This document shows, one piece after another, positions 33,953-42,672 of a DNA stretch of 64,000 nt. A program made the translations under genes and the position numbers. The stretch's first letter is position 1. Every line of letters begins with the position of its first letter. The stretch lies in contig NZ_FXBL01000004.1 in NCBI RefSeq assembly GCF_900177325.1, positions 4,526,001 to 4,590,000 on the forward strand, written 5' to 3'. The DNA is from Mesorhizobium australicum (GTDB lineage Bacteria > Pseudomonadota > Alphaproteobacteria > Rhizobiales > Rhizobiaceae). The notes under the pieces were generated by a model. That model did no database searches and was not told where the DNA came from. It worked only from the letters and a program-made list of their open reading frames with translations.

Positions 33953-34426
33953 TCAGAGCACCTTGTAGTAGGTGATCCGGTTGCCCTCCTCCATTCTCTC
34001 TCCCATGCCGATGAAGACGTGCCGCGACAGCCAGTCGTGCTTGCCGGGCGCGGTTTCGAAGGTGGGGGTGCACCGGAAGTAATATTCCGAAGGATCCACG
34101 AGATCGCCAGGCCGCAGCGCGTAGAGGCGCTCCATGACCTCCGGAGAGGCGTGGCGATAGCCGCGATTCTGCAGATAAATCAACGTCCCGTCCTCCTCCC
34201 GCATGTGATAGCGGGCATCGAAGCAGAAGACGCCGTCTGTGCGCACATGAGGCCATTCGCCGCCGCCGGGGATCACCTCGCCGCGTATGTTCGGCCCTTC
34301 GAAGTGGCCACTCTCCACCGCGACGCCCAGCCGGCTGCCGCCGACCGGCAGGTCGGGCACCTCGAGCCGCGGCCTCTTCAACCGCAACGTCACCTGCATG
34401 GCGAATTCGAGTTCGGGGGCCTTCAT
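33953..34426 (-). CDS. DUF3237 (UPF0311) protein, copy 2
   Basis: This 157-residue protein has the same landmarks as copy 1: LEFAMQVTLRL at 6-16, GPNIRGEVIPGGGEWPHVR near 44-62, DARYHMREEDGTLIYLQNRGYR near 70-91, and PGKHDWLSRHVFIGMGER near the end. It shares the pattern EF/WAF..L..D in the first strand, G..G.v.....W, and W.sR.vF.G with the other two. It lies downstream of copy 3 with a 45-nt gap, in one operon. A shared fold with different substrates for the three copies is likely but not shown. Confidence 0.85.
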   Translation of the reverse strand: MKAPELEFAMQVTLRLKRPRLEVPDLPVGGSRLGVAVESGHFEGPNIRGEVIPGGGEWPHVRTDGVFCFDARYHMREEDGTLIYLQNRGYRHASPEVMERLYALRPGDLVDPSEYYFRCTPTFETAPGKHDWLSRHVFIGMGERMEEGNRITYYKVL

Positions 34427-34471
34427 CAGTTCTGATCCATCCTGGAAGCGGGATACGTTGCGGCGGCAGAC

Positions 34472-34951
34472 CTAGAGCACTTCGAAGACGTCGATACGCG
34501 CGCCCTCGCGGCTCAGCCGGCCGCTGCCTACGAACACGGAACGCGCCAGCCACTGGTGCGGGCCGACGGACGCGTCGAACTGCGGCGTGCAGCGATAGTA
34601 CAGCGCCCCGACCGGCGGCAGTCCGGCGCGGAACGCACCGAGATCACCGCGAAGATAGCCGCGGCTGCGCATATAGATCTGCCCGCCATCGGTCGCACGG
34701 ATCATGTAGCGGGCGTCGCTCTCTACGATTCCATCGGGGCGCAGCACCGGCCAGTCGCCGGCCTGGTCAGCCACCACCCCGTCGAGGCGCGGGCCGAACA
34801 CCTTGCCGCCGCTCGCTCTCAGGAAGCCCTTTTCCCCCGCAACCGTCTCATGGAGGAGGCCGAGATCGAAATCGATCTCCAACGTGAAGGCCCATTCCAG
34901 CCCCGGCATCGCAGGAGTTTCCGGCACTGTCCCGATCGCCTCAGATTGCAC
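34472..34951 (-). CDS. DUF3237 (UPF0311) protein, copy 3
   Basis: This protein has 159 residues from a GTG at 34951; an ATG at 34909 is the shorter option, and upstream frame to 35086 overlaps the ligase promoter. Landmarks are PGLEWAFTLEIDFD, GPRLDGVVADQAGDWPVLRPDG, ESDARYMIRATDGGQIYMRSRGYLRG and GPHQWLARSVFVGSGR. It is the first gene of the minus-strand pair and is divergent from the feruloyl-CoA-synthase-like gene, so both may share the operator at 34975. No catalytic motif is known for this family. Confidence 0.83.
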   Translation of the reverse strand: MQSEAIGTVPETPAMPGLEWAFTLEIDFDLGLLHETVAGEKGFLRASGGKVFGPRLDGVVADQAGDWPVLRPDGIVESDARYMIRATDGGQIYMRSRGYLRGDLGAFRAGLPPVGALYYRCTPQFDASVGPHQWLARSVFVGSGRLSREGARIDVFEVL

Positions 34952-34974
34952 GTTTGACCACCATCCAAAATTTA

Positions 34975-34986
34975 TTAACTTGTTTC
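34975..34986. promoter_or_regulatory. Operator candidate H, TTAACTTGTTTC
   Basis: The left arm is perfect for TTAACNNGTTAA; the right arm has two changes at its end. It lies in the 106-bp divergent gap, 24 bp from the DUF3237 copy 3 start and 72 bp from the ligase ATG, where it could act on both promoters. Confidence 0.45.
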
Positions 34987-35057
34987 TTATCTTGCGTTGA
35001 CACACAATGTCCAGCGCCTCGGCCCTGCTCCTGCACAGGCCGTTCGGGAGGAAAATC

Positions 35058-36920
35058 ATGCCGAAGCCGCAATATGTCGCCCTCAACGTGCCCGCTCCGG
35101 CGGTCGACGTCGAGCGCCGCGGCGACGGCGTCCTGATGCTGCGCTCGCCGGACCCGTTGCGCGACTATCCCGACCGCCTTACGGACCGTCTGTTCGAGAC
35201 GGCGGCGGCGTATCCGGAACGCGTGCTGATCGCACAGCGCATCGACGGCGGCGACTGGCGACGCGTCACCTATGGCGAGGCGGCGCGCTTCGTCCGCACG
35301 ATCGCCGGGGCGCTGCGCCGACGCGGCCTCGGACCCGACCGGCCGATAGTCATCCTGTCGGGGAGCTCCATCGAGCATGGCCTTCTCACCTTCGCAGCAC
35401 TTCATGCAGGCGTGCCCTATGCCTCCGTCACGCCGGCCTATTCGCTGCTCTCCACCGATTACGCCAAGCTGCGCCATGTCGTGAACCTGCTCACCCCCGG
35501 CCTGGTCTTCGTGCAGGACGCCGCCCCCTTTGCGAACTCCCTTGCCCAGGCCGTGCCGGCCGATGTCGAGATCGTCGCGGTGAAGGGAGATTTTCCGCAC
35601 GGCGTGACCGGGTTCGACACGCTGCTCTCCGGCTCGATGGACGACGATGCGCAGGCCCCTCGCCCCGGTCCCGACGATCTGGCGAAGTTCCTGTTCACCT
35701 CCGGCTCGACCGGCATGCCCAAGGCCGTTGCCGTGACCCACCGCATGTGGTGCGCGAACCAGCAGATGTTCATCCAGGCCATGCCGTTCCTCGGCGAACA
35801 GCCGCCCGTCTTCGTCGACTGGCTGCCCTGGCATCACACCTCGGGAGGCAACCAGACCATCGGCATGACGCTCTATCTGGGCGGCACGCTCTACATCGAC
35901 GACGGCAAGCCGACGCGCGAGGGCATGGCGGAGACGGTGCGCAACCTTCGCGACGTGACGCCGACGACGTGCTTCAGCGTGCCCAAGGGGTTCGCCGAAC
36001 TGATGCCGCGTCTCGCTGCCGACCCCGAACTGGCGAGGCGGTTCTTCTCGTCGGTCGGCGTGTTCTTCTATTCCGGCGCAGCCTTGCCGCCGCCGCTGCT
36101 CGAACAGATGGACACCCTGTCGGAGCGTTCGATCGGCAAACGCGTCCCGGTGATGAGCGCCTATGGGGCCACGGAGACCTCGCCTTTCTCGTTGATCGCC
36201 AACTGGCCCTCCGAGCGTCCCGGGCTGGCCGGTCTGCCGATGCCGGGCGTGGACACCAAGCTGGTTCCCTTCGGCGACAAATACGAGGTGCGGGTGGCCG
36301 GTCCTCACGTCACGCCCGGATACTGGCGCCAGCCGGACCTCACCGCGAAACTGTTCGACGAGGAAGGCTATCTCTGCCTTGGCGATTCGGTGGACTTCCT
36401 CGACCCCGAACGGCCGGAGCGGGGCCTCGCCTTCTCGGGGCGCATCGCCGAGGATTTCAAGCTCACCAGCGGCACCTGGGTCAATGTCGGCCAGTTGCGC
36501 GACCGTTTCCTGAGCGCGAGCGGACTCGTCGTGCGCGACATCGTCGTCACCGGCGAGAACAGGGACGAGATCGGCGCACTGGTGTTCCTGTCGCCGCAGG
36601 AAGCCGCGGACATGGCCGGCGACGCCTCGCTGCCGCTCGCTTCGCTGGCGCGGCACCCCGCGATCCGTGCGCACATCCAGTCGGTGCTGGACACGCTGGC
36701 CGAACAATCGACCGGCTCGTCCACTTACATAGCCCGGGTGGCCATCTTGCCCGACGAGCCTTCTGCAGCGGCCGGAGAGGTCACCGACAAGGGGTCGATC
36801 GGCCAGCGTGCCACGCTCGCCAATCGCCGGGCGCTGGTTGATTCGCTGTATGATGCTCCGGCGAGCGTCGACGCCGTGGAAGCCGCCTCCCCGGCCCCGC
36901 GCCGCGCCCGCGCAGGCTAA
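35058..36920 (+). CDS. Feruloyl-CoA synthase-like AMP-forming acyl-CoA ligase
   Basis: This protein has 620 residues from the ATG at 35058, which follows GGGAGGAAA. The AMP-binding P-loop is FTSGSTGMPKAVAVTH at about 214-229. DWLPWHHTSGGN and SAYGATETSP are also visible. The C-terminus, with EDFKLTSGTWVNVGQLR and EVTDKGSIGQRA, is characteristic of feruloyl-CoA synthases rather than general acyl-CoA synthetases. It would activate a hydroxycinnamate or related phenylpropanoid acid with ATP and CoA. Its divergent partner is a DUF3237 gene, and the beta-oxidation operon lies 2 kb away. No dedicated feruloyl-CoA hydratase/lyase stands beside it, though crotonases are encoded elsewhere in the window. 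Confidence 0.85.
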   Translation: MPKPQYVALNVPAPAVDVERRGDGVLMLRSPDPLRDYPDRLTDRLFETAAAYPERVLIAQRIDGGDWRRVTYGEAARFVRTIAGALRRRGLGPDRPIVILSGSSIEHGLLTFAALHAGVPYASVTPAYSLLSTDYAKLRHVVNLLTPGLVFVQDAAPFANSLAQAVPADVEIVAVKGDFPHGVTGFDTLLSGSMDDDAQAPRPGPDDLAKFLFTSGSTGMPKAVAVTHRMWCANQQMFIQAMPFLGEQPPVFVDWLPWHHTSGGNQTIGMTLYLGGTLYIDDGKPTREGMAETVRNLRDVTPTTCFSVPKGFAELMPRLAADPELARRFFSSVGVFFYSGAALPPPLLEQMDTLSERSIGKRVPVMSAYGATETSPFSLIANWPSERPGLAGLPMPGVDTKLVPFGDKYEVRVAGPHVTPGYWRQPDLTAKLFDEEGYLCLGDSVDFLDPERPERGLAFSGRIAEDFKLTSGTWVNVGQLRDRFLSASGLVVRDIVVTGENRDEIGALVFLSPQEAADMAGDASLPLASLARHPAIRAHIQSVLDTLAEQSTGSSTYIARVAILPDEPSAAAGEVTDKGSIGQRATLANRRALVDSLYDAPASVDAVEAASPAPRRARAG

Positions 36921-36943
36921 ATCTCACGGCAAGACGCAGCCCG

Positions 36944-36965
36944 CTCGCGGCGCTGGTGCCGCGAG
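36944..36965. terminator. Bidirectional hairpin between convergent ligase genes
   Basis: CTCGCGGC and GCCGCGAG form a perfect 8-bp stem with a 6-nt loop in the 55-bp gap between the plus-strand ligase and the minus-strand ligase. Position and symmetry fit a shared terminator; only a short T stretch (GATTT) follows on the plus strand. Confidence 0.58.
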
Positions 36966-36975
36966 GATTTCCGGC

Positions 36976-38517
36976 TCACCCCGCATGCGTGGCGCGCAGC
37001 GCTTTCTTGTCGATCTTGCCGGCACTGGTCAGCGGCAGGGATTCTCGCTGGATCACAACCGTCTTGGGGCACTTGTAGCTCGCGATCTCGCTCTTGCAGA
37101 ACGCGATGATGTCAGCCTCGGAGCCGGCGGGCGCATCCTGTGCAAGCGCGACGACGGCATGAACCGCTTCGCCCCACAAGGGATGGGGCACGCCGATCAC
37201 CGCGACTTGCGACACGCCCGGAAAGCGCGAGATGACGTTCTCGACCTCGGTCGAATAGATGTTCTCGCCGCCGGAGATGATCATGTCCTTGAGACGGTCG
37301 ACGATGTAGACGAAGCCCTCGGCGTCCATATAGGCCGCGTCCTCCGTATGCATCCAGCCGTTCCGGATCGCCTTCGCGGTTGCCTCGGGCATATTCCAGT
37401 AGCCCAGCATAACCGTCGGACCCCGGCAGATCAGTTCGCCCACCTGGCCGGGAGGCAGGTCATTGCCGTCGGGATCGACAATCCTGATTTCCAGGTTGGG
37501 AACGGCCTTGCCGCAGGATTTGAGCCGTTCACCGCCAATGTCGGGCCGGCGCCACCGCATCGGCAGCATGGTGATGAGCGGCGAAAGCTCGGTCATGCCG
37601 TAGCCGTGCAGGAAGAGGATGTCGGGCCACAATGCCACCGCGCGCTTGAGCGTGCCCTCCGGCATAGGCGACGAGCCGAACTGGATCTGCACCAGCGACG
37701 AGACGTCGAACCCACCCTTCTCGGCCCGCGCGACCAGCATCTCGACCATCGTCGGGACGAGACAGATATGCGTGACCTTGTGCCGCTGGATGATCTCGAG
37801 ACAGGACTCGACCGTGAAGCGCGGCAGGAAGACGTGCGTGCCGGCCGCCAGCGTCAGTCCGAAGGTCGACATGCCGTCCGCCAGATGCGACATGGGGCCG
37901 GCGTGGAGATAGACGCTTGCCTCGTCGTAACCGATGGTCTGCAGCGCGCTCATCGCGTCGGCGCACAGATTGTCGTGGCTGAGCATCACGCCCTTTGCCC
38001 GGCCTGTGCTGCCGCCCGTATATATGATCATGGCGAGGTCGTCGCCGCTGTGCCCGGCATCCTTCGCCGGCGCGGCCTCGGCCAGGATGCCCTCCAGCGA
38101 GGCAAGACCGGACGTTCCGTCGTCATCCATGACCACGACGTGCTCGATCGCGTCTTTCACCGGCCCCAGCTGGTCGTAAAGGGCGAGGTGTTCACGGTCG
38201 AGAAACATGATGCGGGCGCCCGAATCCTCCAGGCGGAAATCGATCTCCGCCGGCGCAAGACGCATGTTCATCGGCGTCGCAACGCCGCCGGCCCACCAGA
38301 TGGCGTAATAGAGATGGAAGTATCGGTCGGAATTCATCGACAGGATCGCGACCCGTTCCCCTTCGGCCAGTCCCATGGCCTTCAGCGCCCCTGCCAGCCG
38401 CGTCACACGGTCCAGCACCTGCGACCAGCTATACGCCCGGTCCTCGCAGATGGTGGCTATCCCGTTCGGATTGATCTGGGCGGCCCTGCTCAGGCCCTGG
38501 CTGATGAACGATCTCAA
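36976..38517 (-). CDS. Long-chain/aromatic acyl-CoA ligase, AMP-forming
   Basis: This protein has 513 residues from a TTG at 38517 that follows GGAGGAAGACG; the frame runs upstream to 38640 without a better start. The P-loop motif is YTGGSTGRAKGVMLSH at about 170-185, with YGMTELSP, the hinge region DRLKDMIISGGENIYS and the C-terminal Lys in LTSAGKIDKKALR. It activates an aliphatic or aromatic acid to its CoA ester. It ends the TRAP operon, 43 nt after the SDR gene. It differs from the feruloyl-CoA synthase type at 35058 and is a second entry point for CoA activation. Confidence 0.9.
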   Translation of the reverse strand: MRSFISQGLSRAAQINPNGIATICEDRAYSWSQVLDRVTRLAGALKAMGLAEGERVAILSMNSDRYFHLYYAIWWAGGVATPMNMRLAPAEIDFRLEDSGARIMFLDREHLALYDQLGPVKDAIEHVVVMDDDGTSGLASLEGILAEAAPAKDAGHSGDDLAMIIYTGGSTGRAKGVMLSHDNLCADAMSALQTIGYDEASVYLHAGPMSHLADGMSTFGLTLAAGTHVFLPRFTVESCLEIIQRHKVTHICLVPTMVEMLVARAEKGGFDVSSLVQIQFGSSPMPEGTLKRAVALWPDILFLHGYGMTELSPLITMLPMRWRRPDIGGERLKSCGKAVPNLEIRIVDPDGNDLPPGQVGELICRGPTVMLGYWNMPEATAKAIRNGWMHTEDAAYMDAEGFVYIVDRLKDMIISGGENIYSTEVENVISRFPGVSQVAVIGVPHPLWGEAVHAVVALAQDAPAGSEADIIAFCKSEIASYKCPKTVVIQRESLPLTSAGKIDKKALRATHAG

Positions 38518-38560
38518 CGTCTTCCTCCGACTCTGCCTCTGTCCGCGTCGCGGACGATCC

Positions 38561-39343
38561 TCAGGTTGCGCCCGGTACGCCGCCATAGAGCGACCACAGC
38601 TGGGCCGCCATGATGCCGCCGTCGACCGGCAGTTCGACACCGGTGACGGCGCTTGCCTGGTCCGACATGAGGAAGGCGATCACGTTGGCGACCTCCTCCG
38701 GCAGCACCTGGCGGCCAAGCGCCGTGAAGCGCAGCCGTGCGACCGGATCGCGCTCGCCGCGGGCATAGCTGGCGGCGAGCGCAGGCGTGAGCGTCGGGCC
38801 AGGCGAAACGCAGTTGACCCGCACGCCGCTGCGCCCCCAAGCCACAGCCAGGCCGGCCGAGAAGCTGGCGATCGCTGCCTTGCTCGTGCCGTAGGCGAAG
38901 AGCGGCGACGAGTTCATCCCGACCATCGAGCCCAACGTGACGATGGACCCGCGCTTGCGCTCGACCATGCGCCGGCCGAATGCCGTGGCGGTCCAGTAGG
39001 TCCCGTCGATATTGGTCTGCAGGATCGCGCGCCACGCTTCGGGGTCCTGATCTTCGGGCGCGTGCGGGTTCTCGAAAATCGCGGCGGCGGCGATAAGACC
39101 GGAACAGGGCCCGACCTCGCGCTCGACGAAGTCGGCTGCCGCCTCGATGCTGTCGCGGCTGCCGACGTCTATGGCGTACGACAGGCAGCCGAGCCGGGCC
39201 GCGACCGTCGCGGCCGCCGCCGCGTCGCGATCGAGCAACACGACCGTCCACCCCATCTCGATCAGTCTTACCGCGCAGGCCTCGCCGATGCCGCCTGCCC
39301 CGCCCGTGATCGCAGCGATGTTCTGCATATACTCCTCCTCCAT
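38561..39343 (-). CDS. Short-chain dehydrogenase/reductase
   Basis: This 260-residue SDR (or 255 from Met6) has the NAD(P) motif ITGGAGGIGEA at about 12-22, a Ser in TLGSMVGMNSS near 140 and the YGTSK catalytic pair near 155-159. FAYGTSKAAIASFSAGLA follows the classical SDR pattern. It starts 1 nt after the SnoaL-like gene. It probably oxidises or reduces an alcohol/ketone in the TRAP-operon pathway. No feature identifies the substrate. Confidence 0.88.
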   Translation of the reverse strand: MEEEYMQNIAAITGGAGGIGEACAVRLIEMGWTVVLLDRDAAAAATVAARLGCLSYAIDVGSRDSIEAAADFVEREVGPCSGLIAAAAIFENPHAPEDQDPEAWRAILQTNIDGTYWTATAFGRRMVERKRGSIVTLGSMVGMNSSPLFAYGTSKAAIASFSAGLAVAWGRSGVRVNCVSPGPTLTPALAASYARGERDPVARLRFTALGRQVLPEEVANVIAFLMSDQASAVTGVELPVDGGIMAAQLWSLYGGVPGAT

Positions 39344-39344
39344 G

Positions 39345-39983
39345 TCAGCCCGCTTCGACCGCCATGTCCGTCACCGGATGACGGTAGTGAAAAGGCGGGA
39401 CGAACTGGTCGGGGAACGTCTTGTAGTCATAGGTCGGCGGTGCATCCGGCGGAAAGGACGGGTCGAGCGCGCTGCTGGGCAGCCCCGCCTTGGCCCATCC
39501 CTGATCGAACGGCGTGTAGTAGGTCGGAAACCAGATGAGCGAAGCGATCATCCAGACCCCGTCAACCTTGCGATAGGCGCACTCGTAAGGCCCCTCGGCC
39601 CAAATCGCGCTCTTGCCGTGCTCCGCCACCTGGATGAAGGCACGCCAGCGTCCCTGAGCGGTGGTGCCGTCCTGCGATAGCGTGACGATGCCTTGCAACT
39701 GCATGTGGTTCATCAATTGTCCGGGCGCGAGGCCATCACGCTTGCGGCCGATGAGGTCACGCAGGAAGGGATAGATCCGCTCACGCCGGTAGACGCCACG
39801 GGCGGCGATCTCGATGGTACCGTCCGGCGCGAACAGGTCGGCAATGGCCTGCCAGAAGCCCTTGTCGAGATAATAGCCGTAGGCACGCTGCAGGCGTTTC
39901 ACCGCCTCGATGTCCTCGCCCCGCTCAAGGCGGCGCTCGGCCTTGGCGAGACGAGCTTCCAGTGCAGAGATACGATCGTCCAT
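39345..39983 (-). CDS. SnoaL-like (NTF2-fold) protein with coiled-coil N-terminus
   Basis: This protein has 212 residues from the ATG at 39983, which follows AGGAAGGG. An Ala/Leu/Glu-rich helix at about residues 3-25 (ISALEARLAKAERRLE) precedes the SnoaL domain, which begins KRLQRAYGYYLDKGFWQAIADLFAPDG (given in part). The length is greater than that of the copy at 9311-9757 because of the helix and a C-terminal extension (FPPDAPPTYDY). It may be a small dehydratase or isomerase of the operon; the function is unassigned. Confidence 0.82.
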   Translation of the reverse strand: MDDRISALEARLAKAERRLERGEDIEAVKRLQRAYGYYLDKGFWQAIADLFAPDGTIEIAARGVYRRERIYPFLRDLIGRKRDGLAPGQLMNHMQLQGIVTLSQDGTTAQGRWRAFIQVAEHGKSAIWAEGPYECAYRKVDGVWMIASLIWFPTYYTPFDQGWAKAGLPSSALDPSFPPDAPPTYDYKTFPDQFVPPFHYRHPVTDMAVEAG

Positions 39984-40034
39984 GGTCCCTTCCTGCGGCC
40001 AGGCGGGCCGGCCCAAGCCGGCCCGCTCGCGCCA

Positions 40035-41039
40035 TCACTTCGCCATTTCAGCCTTGAGTTCGTCGAGCAGCGTCTCCCCGTCGAGGCTCAGCCGCTTCAT
40101 GCCCTCGAAGATGCGAGCGGCTTGCGGCTCTGCGGCCTTCTTCCACAGCGCGAGCTCTTCGTCGGTCGGCTTGTAGAGCGTATGGCCTTCGAGATTGGCG
40201 AACTTCTCGCGCCCGGCGCGTTCGAATTCCGCCCACGGCGTCGCCAGCTTCGCCGACCATTCCGGCGTGCAATGCGCGTCGACGGCCTTCTTCTGGTCGT
40301 CGGAGAGCCCGTCATAGAAGCTCTGGTTCATCACGAAGGCGTTCGGAGCGGTGTACATGCCGACGTCGAGGTGATAGGTCAGCTTCGATTCCGCCTTGGT
40401 GAGGAACACCGAGTTCCACGGAAAGGTGATGCCGTCCACCACGCCACGCTCGACCAGCTCGCGGATCTCGCCCATTGCCGCCTGGACGGTGCTGGCGCCC
40501 ATGCCCGACAGATAGTTCGCCATCGTGCCATTGGCCGGGCGGATTTTGGTGCCGGCCATGTCCGCGGGAACCTTCGGCTGCTTGCCGCCCATGTGCAGGA
40601 TGCCCGGGTCGTGCAGGATCACCATGCAGAGCTTGACGTCGCCCATCTCCTTGTCGGCATATCTCTGATACCAGCGGTGGAAATTTCCGCTGCCCTTGCC
40701 GACTTCCTCGAAAGTGAACGGTATCTCGGTCAGCGTGATGATCGGGAACCGGCCGGGCGTCAGGCCGGGAGGCGCCATCGCCATGTCGGCGATGCCGTCG
40801 CGGGCCATGTCGTACTGGTCCACTGCCTTGCCCAACTGCTCGGACGTATAAATCTCGACCTTGACCGAGCCGCCGGTCGCCTCCGTCAGCGACTTGCCCC
40901 ATGCCTCCAGGGCCCCAACCATCGGATGGACAGCCGGCGGATAGAACGACAGCTTCAGCGTCTTGTCCTGCGCCAGGGCGGACCCGGTCACCAGGCTGGC
41001 CGTGGCGGCAAGTGCCAGGCTGAACAGTTTCAGTCTCAT
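40035..41039 (-). CDS. dctP: TRAP transporter substrate-binding protein DctP, second receptor
   Basis: This 334-residue receptor has a signal peptide ending near residue 23 (TGSALAQD). DctP landmarks are SEQLGKAVDQYDMARDGIAD and ERGVVDGITFPWNSV. It lies deep in the operon, after the GMC gene and five genes away from the DctQM membrane pair. The other receptor at 46918 shares AVDQYDMARDGIA, VELVERGVVDGITFPW-type and AHCTPEWS segments, so the two are paralogues. Both probably feed the single DctQM. Confidence 0.9.
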   Translation of the reverse strand: MRLKLFSLALAATASLVTGSALAQDKTLKLSFYPPAVHPMVGALEAWGKSLTEATGGSVKVEIYTSEQLGKAVDQYDMARDGIADMAMAPPGLTPGRFPIITLTEIPFTFEEVGKGSGNFHRWYQRYADKEMGDVKLCMVILHDPGILHMGGKQPKVPADMAGTKIRPANGTMANYLSGMGASTVQAAMGEIRELVERGVVDGITFPWNSVFLTKAESKLTYHLDVGMYTAPNAFVMNQSFYDGLSDDQKKAVDAHCTPEWSAKLATPWAEFERAGREKFANLEGHTLYKPTDEELALWKKAAEPQAARIFEGMKRLSLDGETLLDELKAEMAK

Positions 41040-41067
41040 TTCAGTCTCCTCCTTCTTGTTCGGTTAT

Positions 41068-42672
41068 TCACATGCGGCCCGCGATCAGGTCGCTTGCTTT
41101 TTCGGCGATCATGATGGCAGGCGCATTGGTGTTGCCGCCGACGATGGACGGCATGATCGACGCATCCGCGACGCTCAGGCCGGACACGCCGCGCACGCGA
41201 AGCTCGGGATCGACCACGGACGACGGATCGGCTCCCATCCGGCAGGTGCCGACGGGATGGAACGCTGTCGCGGCGGTGTGGCGCACGAAGTCGCCAAGAT
41301 CGGCGTCGCTCCACTCCGGACCGGGAACGATCTCCGCCCGCCCGTATCGCGCCAGCGCCCGGCTGGCCGCCAGGCGTTTCGCGATGCGCAGCCCCCGGAC
41401 GATGGTCGCGACATCCGCACTGTCCGAGAAAAGACCGAAGTCGATCAGCGGCTTGTCGTCCATGCGCGCTCCGGACAGCCGCACTGAGCCGGTCGACACC
41501 GGATGCAGCGCGACCACGCCGATCGAGAAGCCATGGCCGATGCCGAGCGTGCCGCCCGGCTTGCGCAGGGCCGGGCAGAAGACGAGTTGCACATCCGGCC
41601 GGTCGAGGTGCGGCAGGGTCCTCACATAGCCGGCGGCCTCGAAGATGTTGGACGCGAACATTCCCTCGCGGCGCAGGACATAGCGCGCCGCCTCGCCGGC
41701 GAGCTGCGGAAGCTTGGCCAGCGAAATGCCGTAGGAATCTCGGGTCGATCCCTCCCAGACGACCTGGGAAGATGGATGATCCGCGAGGTTCTGCCCGACA
41801 TCCGGCCGATGGCGCACCACTGGTATCCCCAGGCGCAGGAGATCCTCGCCGGGGCCGATGCCCGACCGCATCAGGATCGCCGGCGACCCGAAGGCTCCCG
41901 CCGCCAGGACGACTTCGCGCCGGGCCCGTACCGTCCTTCGGATCCGACCGCACACCTGAACGCCGATCGCGCGGCCATCCTCGATTGTGACGTGCGATAC
42001 GTCGGCGCCCGTCATGACCCGCAGATTGGGCCTCCGCCGCGCGGGGCGCAGAAAGGCTGTCGCAGTGGTAACCCTCGCACCGCGCAGGATGTTCACCTGG
42101 CGCAGGCCGAAACCGTCCTGTTCGGCCCCGTTGATGTCGTCGTTGCGGGCAAAGCCGAGTTCAACCGCGGCCTCGAGAAAAGCGCCGGCGAGCGGATTGG
42201 GCCGCTTCGCGGTCGCGACCGTGAAAGGTCCGCCCTTGGCGTGGAAGGGGCCGTCGAGATCGAGATTGTCCTCCGATCTGCGGAAGTAGGGCAGAACGTC
42301 GTCATAGCCCCAGCCGACATTTCCCGCCGCGCGCCAGTCGTCGTAGTCGCGCCGATGACCGCGCGTGTAGACCATGCCGTTGAGGCCGCCGCTGCCGCCG
42401 AGCATGCGCCCGCGCGGAACCGGGATTTCCCGGCCGCCGAGCCCGGGCTGCGGCGTCGAGGCGTAGCCCCAGCCGAGCTTCGGGTGATTGATCAAACCGA
42501 CCATGCCGACGGGAACATGAATATAGGGGTGGCGGTCTTCCGGTCCCGACTCAAGCAGGCAGACAGAGTTCCGCGGGTTCTCCGACAACCGGTTCGCGAG
42601 CACGCAGCCCGCAGTGCCGCCACCGACGATGAGGAAATCGAATGTCTCGTCGGCAGCATCCCGCCCCCTCAT
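41068..42672 (-). CDS. GMC-family FAD-dependent oxidoreductase (choline dehydrogenase-like)
   Basis: This 534-residue paralogue of the enzyme at 12188-13816 has the FAD motif VGGGTAGCVLANRLSE at about residues 15-30, GRMLGGSGGLNGMVYTRG at about 87-104 and C-terminal AFHPVGTCRMG with GGNTNAPA. It oxidises a primary alcohol to aldehyde. Its ATG overlaps the aldehyde dehydrogenase stop (TAATG), so alcohol and aldehyde oxidation are translationally coupled. The gene follows HIBADH-like and aldehyde dehydrogenase genes in the TRAP operon. Confidence 0.9.
   Translation of the reverse strand: MRGRDAADETFDFLIVGGGTAGCVLANRLSENPRNSVCLLESGPEDRHPYIHVPVGMVGLINHPKLGWGYASTPQPGLGGREIPVPRGRMLGGSGGLNGMVYTRGHRRDYDDWRAAGNVGWGYDDVLPYFRRSEDNLDLDGPFHAKGGPFTVATAKRPNPLAGAFLEAAVELGFARNDDINGAEQDGFGLRQVNILRGARVTTATAFLRPARRRPNLRVMTGADVSHVTIEDGRAIGVQVCGRIRRTVRARREVVLAAGAFGSPAILMRSGIGPGEDLLRLGIPVVRHRPDVGQNLADHPSSQVVWEGSTRDSYGISLAKLPQLAGEAARYVLRREGMFASNIFEAAGYVRTLPHLDRPDVQLVFCPALRKPGGTLGIGHGFSIGVVALHPVSTGSVRLSGARMDDKPLIDFGLFSDSADVATIVRGLRIAKRLAASRALARYGRAEIVPGPEWSDADLGDFVRHTAATAFHPVGTCRMGADPSSVVDPELRVRGVSGLSVADASIMPSIVGGNTNAPAIMIAEKASDLIAGRM

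Noticed and set aside
34997-36841. Plus-strand frame of 614 codons beside the ligase
   Set aside because: It is a shifted frame of the feruloyl-CoA-synthase-like gene with Arg/Pro-rich composition; the ligase frame has the catalytic motifs.
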